The translations under genes and the position numbers were made by a program. Shown piece by piece: positions 22,465 through 29,412 of a DNA stretch of 29,953 nucleotides. The notes under the pieces were generated by a model. That model saw only the letters and a program-made list of their open reading frames with translations, ran no database searches and was not told the origin of the DNA. Source of the DNA: JBBIJR01 sp037445875. GTDB lineage: Bacteria; CLD3; SB21. Position 1 is the first letter of the stretch. Each line of letters opens with the position of its first letter. The stretch lies in the NCBI GenBank assembly GCA_037445875.1, contig JBBIJR010000043.1, positions 1 to 29,953 of the forward strand. Direction: 5' to 3'.

Positions 22465-24276
22465 CTACTTGGGTTGATCTCCAAGCCACCAGCGCCGGAA
22501 TTCCTCCTGCTCTTTCGACAGGGTATCCAACGGTTGGATCACGTGCCGTTCAATGATCGGCGTTCTACCGACATAGGCCTCCAGCAGCACTTCCGCGGTG
22601 TCCCGCCGGACGACCCATCCGAACGGGTCTCCCACTTTCATCGAACCGATCGTCGTTGCAATCGCCGGATTGAGCAGCGTGACCTCGCGACCGTTGAACA
22701 CGAGCCGGCTCAGGATGTCTCCCTCTCGCAGCCCCAGCCGAACATTCACCGTATCGAGTCTGTCCACGTTCTTAACGAACAAGTCGCCGTCGTTGAATCC
22801 GAAATCGTATTTTCCGAGGTTCGTGCTGTACTTCCCGGTCACCTGTTCCACCTCATAGCTGTAACCGGCCAGCCGAACATACTCGGCGACCGGGAGCGGA
22901 TCCACTCCCTGCACGTATCGAACAAAAAAATCCCGGACCTCCGAGTACGTCATCTTGACGAAGATGTCGAAGAACTCTTTCTCCGGAAACGTCCGGCTCG
23001 ACCCGTAGGTTTTGGACAACTTGCGAAGGACGTCCCGGAGGCCCATCCGGCCATGACTGAGTTCCAGCAGACGTATGTCGAGCAGCATCGAGACGAGGGC
23101 GCCTTTTTCGTAGATGTTCTGATACTGGTCCTCGAACCGGTCGTACGAGCCCAGGCTCAGGTCCACCAGAGAGACGGAGGGATCGTATTGCTCGGCGCGG
23201 CGGAGCTTCTCCGATGCGCGCTCCAAATATTCCTTCTGCGAGATCAGGCCGGCCCGCACCTGCATGATATCGCTGGCCCACTCCGTCGTGCCTTCGTACA
23301 GCCAGAGGTGCTGCGAGGCACGCGGTTTCTCGAAGTCGAAACGGGCAATCACCTCGCTGTGGAGATTAAGGGGCGTGACGATGTGAAAGAACTCGTGCGC
23401 CGCGATGCTGGTCACCGTCGACACAATGTCGTCGTACGATCCTTCCGGAATCACGTAGTACGAGGAGTAATTGTGCTCCCAGGCGCCGTAGATCGGGCCG
23501 GTGTCGTAGCGGAAATGAAAGAGGAACACGTAGCGCTTGACGGGAAGACCGTCCAGGAAACGATTGGCCGCCTCGATCATATTGCGCAGAGGTTTGATCA
23601 ACAGCGGGGCGGTGAGCAGCCGGCTCTCCGTGTACGCGTAGACATGGATGTCGGCTCCCCCCACCTCCAATTGCTCATGGGTCAATTCCCCGAAGAGAAA
23701 CGGGGAATCCACGAGCTGATCGAAATTTTCGACGCGGTATTCCCCGCCGCTGGCTTCCAGGGCCGTTCCTACGGACCAGTACGCCGGATACCGGAACGTC
23801 AGAGTAGCAGGGTTCTGCTGGAATCCGTGAAAGTAGCCGAACACCATCGGCCCGTTGATCAGGGCGTTGTCCGGCTCCAGGTTGGTACCGCTCATCGGGT
23901 AGACCGGATTAGTGTCCACGGTCGCATCGTACGTGTCGGCCACCTCGTAGGTGATCTTCGTCAGCTTTCGGGATTTGCGGACTACATACTGATTGGTGTT
24001 CCGGCGATGGATCGGAAGTTCCACTCCGTTCGAGTCCCACGCGCGAAATCCTCCCACGAACCGCCCTGGATCCAGCACGGAGTACGTGCCGGGCGCCGTT
24101 ATGGGAAACTGGAACACCGCCGAGTCGCTCTCCATCCCTCTCACGTCCAGTGTCACGAAGAACGAATCGGCCTCCAGGTTTGTCATGTCCACGCGATAGC
24201 GCAACTCGAGGCTGCCCGCCCACAGCGGCGCCGTTGCGAACGTGACCCCCATCACGGCACCCAACAGAATTCTCAT
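22465..24276 (-). CDS. secreted M61-like metallopeptidase with PDZ domain, paralogue
   Basis: 603 residues, same architecture as its downstream neighbour: signal peptide (MRILLGAVMGVTFATAPLWA, cut near 20), TAPGTYSVLDPGRFVGGFRAW, the zinc site IAAHEFFHIVTPLNLHSEVI (His294, Glu295, His298), LWLYEGTTEWASDIM (Glu328), and a C-terminal PDZ-like region (LGLREGDILSR). The two proteins are clearly duplicates that have diverged: active-site segments are nearly identical while flanking parts differ. GAGAGGACA precedes the ATG. The promoter lies in the short region shared with the divergent rsfS gene. Substrates unknown; the family prefers N-terminal Gly or acts as a general periplasmic peptidase. Confidence 0.88.
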   Translation of the reverse strand: MRILLGAVMGVTFATAPLWAGSLELRYRVDMTNLEADSFFVTLDVRGMESDSAVFQFPITAPGTYSVLDPGRFVGGFRAWDSNGVELPIHRRNTNQYVVRKSRKLTKITYEVADTYDATVDTNPVYPMSGTNLEPDNALINGPMVFGYFHGFQQNPATLTFRYPAYWSVGTALEASGGEYRVENFDQLVDSPFLFGELTHEQLEVGGADIHVYAYTESRLLTAPLLIKPLRNMIEAANRFLDGLPVKRYVFLFHFRYDTGPIYGAWEHNYSSYYVIPEGSYDDIVSTVTSIAAHEFFHIVTPLNLHSEVIARFDFEKPRASQHLWLYEGTTEWASDIMQVRAGLISQKEYLERASEKLRRAEQYDPSVSLVDLSLGSYDRFEDQYQNIYEKGALVSMLLDIRLLELSHGRMGLRDVLRKLSKTYGSSRTFPEKEFFDIFVKMTYSEVRDFFVRYVQGVDPLPVAEYVRLAGYSYEVEQVTGKYSTNLGKYDFGFNDGDLFVKNVDRLDTVNVRLGLREGDILSRLVFNGREVTLLNPAIATTIGSMKVGDPFGWVVRRDTAEVLLEAYVGRTPIIERHVIQPLDTLSKEQEEFRRWWLGDQPK

Positions 24277-24344
24277 GCAGAATTGTCCTCTCTTATGATT
24301 CGGCGTCCTTGCGGCCCCGGCAATGCGAGCGCGCCTCGGATACC

Positions 24345-24373
24345 TTGCATTTCACGGAACGGGCGCGTATATT
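24345..24373 (+). promoter_or_regulatory. sigma70 promoter of rsfS
   Basis: TTGCAT (24345-24350), exactly 17 bp spacer, TATATT (24368-24373). Transcription would start near 24380, so the RsfS start must lie downstream, which supports the TTG at 24399 with its AGGAGG (24388-24393) and rules out the in-frame codon at 24309. Confidence 0.65.
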
Positions 24374-24398
24374 AGCCGCGGAATTTCAGGAGGTCGCG

Positions 24399-25100
24399 TT
24401 GGCCGCATCGAACAAGAAATCACGTTCCACGTCTTCCTCGGGCCGCAAGTCCCCGTCCACGTCCCGTTCCGGGAGTTCAACCCGCGCGACGAAGGCCCGA
24501 AAGAAGGCCCTTGGAGCCGCGAAGGCCGTCCGGAAGAAAGCCGCGTCCAGGACCGTGAAAAATACGGTTCGCAGGACTGCCGCACAACGAAAAAAAACCA
24601 CCCGGCCGCGTACGGTGTTGGTCAACGGCACCGACGAAGACGTCGAGAGTTTGACGGCGACAGAGATCGAGGAGGAGCTCGCCGAGTACGAAAAAGAAAC
24701 GCGCGTCGCCCGCCGTGAGATCCCGTCCGTGCCCGAAGAGGTTCGGGGTATCGTACAGCGCATTGCACAGTCCATGTTCGAGAAGAAAGCGGAGGAAGTT
24801 CGCCTGATCGACCTGCGCGGCCTCACGAGCGTTACCGATTGTTTCGTCGTGTGCACAGGCACGTCCGACATCCACGTCAAGGCGATTGCCGACAATATCC
24901 GGTCGCGGCTGGAGGAATCGGGTCAGCGGCCGCATCACGTTGAAGGCTATGCCGGCCTGAGCTGGATTCTGCTGGACTATATCGATGTAGTTGTGCACGT
25001 GTTCCAGCCCCGGGCACGGGACTTCTACGACCTCGAGCGCCTTTGGGGCGACGCGACGATCACCCCGTTATATGACGAATCCGTCGCCGCGTCCAATTAG
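24399..25100 (+). CDS. rsfS: ribosomal silencing factor RsfS with a basic, histone-H1-like N-terminal extension
   Basis: Start chosen as TTG at 24399: AGGAGG lies five bases before it and the promoter excludes earlier starts, giving 233 residues. The last about 115 residues are a typical RsfS domain (IVQRIAQSMFEKKAEEVRLI, GLTSVTDCFVVCTGTSDIHV, EGYAGLSWILLDYIDVVVHV, then RDFYDLERLWGDA). It binds L14 of the large subunit and blocks joining with the small subunit under starvation. Unusually, about 75 residues at the N-terminus are almost only Lys, Arg, Ser, Thr and Ala (KKSRSTSSSGRKSPSTSRSG, then TRATKARKKALGAAKAVRKK), followed by an acidic linker (about 80-100). This extension is absent from ordinary RsfS proteins of 105-140 residues and resembles bacterial histone-H1-like tails. 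Confidence 0.88.
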   Translation: MAASNKKSRSTSSSGRKSPSTSRSGSSTRATKARKKALGAAKAVRKKAASRTVKNTVRRTAAQRKKTTRPRTVLVNGTDEDVESLTATEIEEELAEYEKETRVARREIPSVPEEVRGIVQRIAQSMFEKKAEEVRLIDLRGLTSVTDCFVVCTGTSDIHVKAIADNIRSRLEESGQRPHHVEGYAGLSWILLDYIDVVVHVFQPRARDFYDLERLWGDATITPLYDESVAASN

Positions 25101-25214
25101 CACTTGAAAAGGTTGCTCGATTCGCGTAGATTCGGCGCACTTGTTCTAAGCGGCGCTGGCCGGCTCTGCCCCGAACGCCGGCCCCGAGTTGGTCAAGGAG
25201 AAATCACGCGAGAC

Positions 25215-25307
25215 GTCACCGGTCAGCCGCTGCCCGGGAATCTGCAGGACAAGCCCAGGCAAGTTCGAGGACTTAAAGTCAGAGACAAAGTACTATAGGG
25301 CATTTAG
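25215..25307 (+). repeat. 93-bp repeat, copy 1
   Basis: A 55-bp block (25215-25269) and a 38-bp block (25270-25307) directly adjoin here. Both recur identically further on, 55 bp at 25350-25404 and 38 bp at 25505-25542. The period between the 55-bp blocks is 135 bp. The 38-bp block ends with GGGCATTTAG, the first ten bases of the tRNA-Val gene. Confidence 0.9.
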
Positions 25308-25358
25308 TCCCGACGCTGGGCGTCGGGACGTTCGCTTCACGCGCGCGAGGTCACCGGT
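25298..25358 (+). pseudogene. chimeric partial tRNA-Val copy with a hairpin in place of the D-arm
   Basis: The 5' ten bases equal those of the intact tRNA-Val (GGGCATTTAG). The D-arm (CTCAGCTGGTTCAGAG in the intact gene) is replaced by TCCCGACGC-TGG-GCGTCGGGA; with its flanking G and C this forms a perfect 10-bp stem, three-base-loop hairpin at 25307-25329. Then CGTTCGCTTCAC and GCGAGGTCACCGGT match the anticodon arm and start of the T-arm with few changes, after which the 3' half is lost to the 55-bp repeat block. It cannot form a functional tRNA. Confidence 0.75.
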
Positions 25359-25542
25359 CAGCCGCTGCCCGGGAATCTGCAGGACAAGCCCAGGCAAGTT
25401 CGAGNNNNNNNNNNNNNNNNNNNNNNNNNNNNNNNNNNNNNNNNNNNNNNNNNNNNNNNNNNNNNNNNNNNNNNNNNNNNNNNNNNNNNNNNNNNNNNNN
25501 NNNNGACTTAAAGTCAGAGACAAAGTACTATAGGGCATTTAG
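25350..25542 (+). repeat. 93-bp repeat, copy 2, interrupted by the 100-N gap
   Basis: Positions 25350-25404 and 25505-25542 are identical to 25215-25307. The N run sits exactly at a point that is contiguous in copy 1 (between TTCGAG and GACTTA), so the gap was placed inside the repeat unit. Its last ten bases are the 5' end of the intact tRNA-Val gene. Confidence 0.88.
25405..25504. other. assembly gap, 100 N
   Basis: Exactly 100 unknown bases, the usual placeholder for a gap of unknown size. Both flanks belong to the same repeat, so additional copies of the unit or further tRNA genes may be missing here. Confidence 0.98.
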
Positions 25543-25607
25543 CTCAGCTGGTTCAGAGCGTTCGCTTCACACGCGAGAGGTCACTGGTTCGAATCCAGTA
25601 ATGCCCA
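25533..25607 (+). tRNA. tRNA-Val (anticodon CAC)
   Basis: The 75 bases fold into a complete cloverleaf: acceptor GGGCATT/AATGCCC, D-arm GCTC-AGCTGGTTCA-GAGC, anticodon arm TTCGC-TTCACAC-GCGAG (anticodon CAC, reading GUG), variable loop AGGTC, T-arm ACTGG-TTCGAAT-CCAGT, discriminator A. The 3' CCA is not encoded (ACGA follows), so it must be added by CCA-adding enzyme. Upstream, TACTAT ends two bases before the tRNA and is too close to serve as its -10 element. A weak 5-bp hairpin (CCTTC...GAAGG, 25620-25637) follows. Confidence 0.95.
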
Positions 25608-25743
25608 CGACTCACCCGACCTTCCACTGTTTGAAGGCCGTTGTGTTCTGAATTCTCCGCCATATATTTTTCGTAACCACGAGACCCCTTCTCCGTAGAA
25701 CTTCTTACGGCTCTTCTCACTTTCACGTGATCAAGGACGATTC

Positions 25744-27702
25744 ATGAGACACCTTCCGCTCCTCCTCTGCCTCGCGATGCTTCTCGCCTGCTCCCGGAAA
25801 AGTCTGACCGAGGAGGAACTGTTCAAATATGCCAACGGCCTCACCGACGCCGAGGACCGGTTGGAGGCGTTTATGGAATTCCTAACCTCGTACCCGACCT
25901 CCGAGAAACTAAGAGAGGCCCGGCTAGCCGCGGTGGAGGCGCACATCGAACTCGGTCACGCACAGGAGGCCCTCGCCGGGGAACGCACGATCCTCGACAG
26001 CCTGTCGGGCAACGCGCGTTCACGGGAGACCGTGCGATTCATCGGAAAACTGGTCGCCAAGAAATTAGCGTCGGATTCCGCGGCCGCCTGGGCGGGCGGG
26101 ATGATCGCCGACAGCACGGTCCATCCGTACTACGTGAACTGGGCCAAGCACCACCGTGCGGCTTTGTATGCACAGGCCGGAGACATTCAACAAGCGTTGA
26201 CGCTCCAGCGGCAGGTGGTCGAAGCATCCTCCGAGGAAACGGATTGGCTTCGCCAGGCCGCCGTTTTTGCCGAGGCCGCAGGCGAGCGCAAGGCCGCCAT
26301 CGCACGCGCCGCACAACTGGCCCTTCAGGGGGACGTCAAGTCGGTCAACCTTTTGCAAGACTGGACCGACAAGGAATCTTCCAATGCCGAAGAACGGGCA
26401 GCCCTCAGATTGTCCACCGTCATGAATGCAGTCCGGCCGTTTGTCGATACGTCGAGGACGCTGTGGAACAGCCGGTCGCTCGCGGCCGTATTCCTGGCCC
26501 GCATGTCCGTGGCCACGGATACCGCCCGCGCATGGACCGAAGGTGCGATCGCTTCACTGGACGCGCGGGCTTCAGTGGACAATCACGTCGAGTTCCACAA
26601 GAACAAGGCTCTGATGCTGGCCTCCCTGGGTCAAACCGATGAGGCGCTGGATATGTTTGCCTCGGTGGAAGAACTGATGGATCCCTGGCAGCAGGATGCA
26701 TGGATGGAATATGCCTCGCTGCTAACCAGGGCCGGACGACGGCGCGAGGCGACCCGCGCGTATGCTGTGGGTCTCCTCGCCGGAATGGACGACGAGCGGC
26801 GATCCGGTTTCCTCAGAAGCTATCAGACGAGCTACGGCTCTACGGACGGTGCCCCCAATTACATCGATGCGCTGCGCGACTCACTCGCGGAATTTACACC
26901 TGCGGAGGGAGCCGCACCCACAACACAATCGGGACGCGTCGTGTTGTTGGAACTCTTCACCGGCGCCGAATGCGGTCCGTGTGTCAGCTCCGATCTTGCG
27001 ATCGACCTGTTGTCCGAGGTCTATCCTCGTTCATCGCTAGCGATCGTCGAATACCACGTGCACGTGCCGAGGCCGGATCCGCTGACCACGGACGATTCCT
27101 ACGACCGGTACATGCACTACGGCGGTTCCGGCACGCCCACGGTGGTGGTGGACGGAACCCAGTCTTTCCTGGGCGGCGGACCCAGGTGGGTAAAAAAGAA
27201 CCGCTTCTCTGTGTACCGGTTTGCTCTGGACCGCGCCGCGGCGTCACGTCCGTCCGTGGACCTGGTCCCTTCGGCGTCCCGTTCCGGAGACCGGATCCAT
27301 GCGGCCGTCACGCTGAAATCGGCCACAACCGCATCCGGTTTGCTCCATGTGGCGCTGGTCGAGAAGAGCGTGCCCTACACCGGAGGCAACGGTATAAATC
27401 CTCACGCCTTCGTGGTTAGAAAGCTGGCCGGCGGAACGAACGGTACGCCTGTCCGGATCGGCAGGAAGGAACTCACCGTCAAGCAGTCATTCGACCTTGC
27501 GGAGATCGAAAGCGATTTGCAGTCCATGATCGACAACCCGGACAGCCGACGCTCATGGCCGACGTGGCTGAAGAAGAAACATACATGGAAGTCTGTCCCT
27601 GATAGAATGAACCGGGATCGTCTCGCGGTGGTGGCGTGGGTGCAGGACGCGAAAACGGATGAAGTGCTGCAGGCAGGGTATAGCGAGATTGCGGTGAAAT
27701 GA
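25744..27702 (+). CDS. lipoprotein with TPR-like helical region and Omp28/thioredoxin-like domain
   Basis: 652 residues. Signal peptide with lipobox MLLAC (Cys16 lipidated), so a membrane-anchored lipoprotein. Residues about 25-385 are helical with recurring A-x-x-x-x-x-G/A-x-x-x-A-L patterns (AGDIQQALTLQRQVVEA, LGQTDEALDMFASVEEL), the look of degenerate TPR repeats. From about 397 begins a thioredoxin-like domain: VVLLELFTGAECGPCVSSDL with the redox pair Cys410-Gly-Pro-Cys413, followed by GGSGTPTVVVDG (cis-Pro loop). The remaining part is a beta domain of the Omp28 type. An envelope thiol-disulfide role is inferred. AAGGA precedes the ATG; the gene stands alone, 136 bp after the tRNA. Confidence 0.8.
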   Translation: MRHLPLLLCLAMLLACSRKSLTEEELFKYANGLTDAEDRLEAFMEFLTSYPTSEKLREARLAAVEAHIELGHAQEALAGERTILDSLSGNARSRETVRFIGKLVAKKLASDSAAAWAGGMIADSTVHPYYVNWAKHHRAALYAQAGDIQQALTLQRQVVEASSEETDWLRQAAVFAEAAGERKAAIARAAQLALQGDVKSVNLLQDWTDKESSNAEERAALRLSTVMNAVRPFVDTSRTLWNSRSLAAVFLARMSVATDTARAWTEGAIASLDARASVDNHVEFHKNKALMLASLGQTDEALDMFASVEELMDPWQQDAWMEYASLLTRAGRRREATRAYAVGLLAGMDDERRSGFLRSYQTSYGSTDGAPNYIDALRDSLAEFTPAEGAAPTTQSGRVVLLELFTGAECGPCVSSDLAIDLLSEVYPRSSLAIVEYHVHVPRPDPLTTDDSYDRYMHYGGSGTPTVVVDGTQSFLGGGPRWVKKNRFSVYRFALDRAAASRPSVDLVPSASRSGDRIHAAVTLKSATTASGLLHVALVEKSVPYTGGNGINPHAFVVRKLAGGTNGTPVRIGRKELTVKQSFDLAEIESDLQSMIDNPDSRRSWPTWLKKKHTWKSVPDRMNRDRLAVVAWVQDAKTDEVLQAGYSEIAVK

Positions 27703-27824
27703 AGAATGCTTCCGGGCTCCTCTCGAGGCGAAGCTTTTGGGCCCGCACCCGGCCCGAAACACGTTCCGCCCTTCGCCAGGACTACTCCGGCGCTTGACCG
27801 GCAGGCTCCACGGCAAATCCCGTT

Positions 27825-29108
27825 TTAACCTCCCACCCTCTTGATCCTCGCACCCAGGGCGTTCAGCCGTTCGTCAATGCGCTCGTAACCGCGGTCGAGC
27901 TGCCGGATATTCTGGATCGTCGACTCGCCCTCCGCGCACAGTGCCGCAATCAGCAAGGCCATGCCCGCGCGAATGTCCGGACTCGTGATGAGTTCCCCGT
28001 GCAGGCGCGTAGGCCCGTGGATCACCGCCCGGTGAGGGTCGCACAGCACAATGCGCGCGCCCATCGTGATCAACTTGTCAACGAAGAACAGCCGGCTTTC
28101 GAACATCTTCTCGAAGATCATCACCAATCCCTTGCACTGGGTCGCCGTGACCACCATGATACTCGTCAGGTCGGCGGGGAATCCGGGCCACGGGGCATCG
28201 TCGATCTTGGGTATGGCCCCGTCCATGTCCGAGACAACTTCCATTGCTTGACCGGCGGGTACGAATATGTCTTCACCACGGACGTCCACACGAATACCCA
28301 GCCGTTCGAACACGAGCAGGGTCATCCGCAGGTTGCGCGGCGTGGCGTTCTGGATCAGGATTTCGCTTTTCGTGGCGGCGGCCAGACCGATCAGCGACCC
28401 GATTTCGATGTGGTCGTTGGTGATGGTGTGTTCACAACCGTGGAGCTTTTTCACTCCTTCGATGGTAAGCACGTTGCTGCCGATCCCTGAAATCCGTGCG
28501 CCCATGGACACCAGCATTCGGCAGAGGCCCTGCACGTGTGGCTCGCAGGCGGCGTGGCTGATCACCGTTGTGCCTTCGGCCAGTACCGCCGCCAGAATGG
28601 CGTTTTCCGTGGCCATCACACTGGCTTCGTCCAGAAAAATGTCCTCGCCGCGGAGTTTTTTCGCTTCGATCGTGTAGAATTTGTGGTCGACCTCGATCCG
28701 GGCCCCCATCCGCTCGAGGGCCAGGATGTGCGTATCGAGCCGCCGCCGTCCGATCTTGTCGCCGCCCGGCGACGGCAGGCGGATTCTCCCGTGACGACCC
28801 AACATGCTGCCGGCAAAAAGAAAAGACCCCCTGATTTCCGACGCCATCGAGTGATCCGGTTCGTGGGTTCGAATGTCCCCCGCCTGCACCTTCCATTCAT
28901 TGCTTCCCGTCTGCGAAACGTCCGCACCCAGATTCGCAGCGATCTCAAGCATCCTGTGCGCATCCGACACGGCGGGTACATTCTTGAGGACTACCGGTTC
29001 ATCGGTCAACAGCGTTGCCGCGACCACAGGCAGGGCTTCGTTCTTGTTGCCTGCGGCCTCCCACGTGCCTTTCAGCGAATGTCCGCCCTCTACCAAAAAT
29101 CGTTCCAT
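27825..29108 (-). CDS. murA: UDP-N-acetylglucosamine 1-carboxyvinyltransferase MurA, Cys-to-Asp active site
   Basis: 427 residues, usual length. Start ATG at 29106-29108 with GGAG upstream. It catalyses the first committed step of peptidoglycan synthesis: enolpyruvyl transfer from phosphoenolpyruvate to UDP-GlcNAc in the cytoplasm. The substrate-binding Lys22-Asn23 (AGNKNEALPVVAA), SEIRGSFLFAGSML, the substrate-site GARIEVDHKFYTIEA and the C-terminal DIRAGMALLIAALCAEGEST with LDRGYERIDERL are present. The catalytic loop reads LPSPGGDKIGRRRLDTH: Asp117 stands where E. coli has Cys115. This replacement occurs naturally in Mycobacterium, Chlamydia and Borrelia and makes MurA insensitive to fosfomycin. 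It follows the EutN-like gene by 19 bp. Confidence 0.93.
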   Translation of the reverse strand: MERFLVEGGHSLKGTWEAAGNKNEALPVVAATLLTDEPVVLKNVPAVSDAHRMLEIAANLGADVSQTGSNEWKVQAGDIRTHEPDHSMASEIRGSFLFAGSMLGRHGRIRLPSPGGDKIGRRRLDTHILALERMGARIEVDHKFYTIEAKKLRGEDIFLDEASVMATENAILAAVLAEGTTVISHAACEPHVQGLCRMLVSMGARISGIGSNVLTIEGVKKLHGCEHTITNDHIEIGSLIGLAAATKSEILIQNATPRNLRMTLLVFERLGIRVDVRGEDIFVPAGQAMEVVSDMDGAIPKIDDAPWPGFPADLTSIMVVTATQCKGLVMIFEKMFESRLFFVDKLITMGARIVLCDPHRAVIHGPTRLHGELITSPDIRAGMALLIAALCAEGESTIQNIRQLDRGYERIDERLNALGARIKRVGG

Positions 29109-29127
29109 CGTCACTGCTCCGGTTCCG

Positions 29128-29403
29128 TCACTTCGATTCCGTATGATAGTTGTCGATAACACCCACGATGACCGCCTGGATGGGGATCTTCTTATTGTCG
29201 AAGATGATCCGTGCCGAACCGCCCTCCCGCATGACCAGCACAAGGTCGCCGATACCGGCGTCCACTTCGTCCAGTGCCAGCAGGTCACCACCGATGAGTT
29301 TCCGGTCCAGGTCCACGGGCTGCACGACCAGGATCTTGTGGCCTTCGAGGTGTTCGTTCTTGTGGGTGCTCACCACGGAGCCTGTGACCCGGCAGATGGT
29401 CAT
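29128..29403 (-). CDS. EutN/CcmL-family bacterial microcompartment vertex protein
   Basis: 91 residues, the normal size of a BMC pentamer subunit. Characteristic elements: MTICRVTGSVVSTHKNEHLE at the N-terminus, HKILVVQPVDLD, GGDLLALDEVDAGIGDLVLV, MREGGSARII and the C-terminal IPIQAVIVGVIDN. Pentamers of this family cap the twelve vertices of protein-shelled organelles such as ethanolamine or propanediol compartments and carboxysomes. No hexameric shell protein, aldehyde dehydrogenase or other compartment enzyme is encoded in the window. GAGGAACG before the ATG overlaps the stop codon of the upstream restriction enzyme gene, nine bases away. Isolated EutN/CcmL genes occur in several phyla; a role outside a full shell is possible. 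Confidence 0.9.
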   Translation of the reverse strand: MTICRVTGSVVSTHKNEHLEGHKILVVQPVDLDRKLIGGDLLALDEVDAGIGDLVLVMREGGSARIIFDNKKIPIQAVIVGVIDNYHTESK

Positions 29404-29412
29404 AGACGTTCC

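Larger units (their letters stand above)
25101..25532. other. gene-free region with tRNA-derived repeats and an assembly gap
   Basis: No protein gene is supported; short reading frames here run through repeats or the N run. After rsfS there is a 7-bp hairpin (GGCCGGC 25158-25164 with GCCGGCC 25177-25183) without a U-tract. From about 25205 the sequence is made of tRNA-Val-like pieces and a repeat listed separately. ACGCGAGACGTCACCGGT at 25206-25223 resembles the anticodon-arm-to-T-arm part of the intact tRNA (ACGCGAGAGGTCACTGGT), so it may be the remnant of an earlier copy. Confidence 0.6.

Noticed and set aside
22294..24375. 693-codon plus-strand open frame antisense to the M61 peptidase
   Set aside because: A codon-bias shadow of the well-supported minus-strand gene: no recognisable domain and it crosses the end of the neighbouring peptidase gene.
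25526..25531. TACTAT directly before tRNA-Val as a -10 element
   Set aside because: It ends only two bases before the mature tRNA 5' end, so transcription would start inside the tRNA.
25189..25538. Open frames running across the tRNA-like repeats and the N run
   Set aside because: They translate unknown bases and repeated tRNA-like sequence; no start signal or homology.
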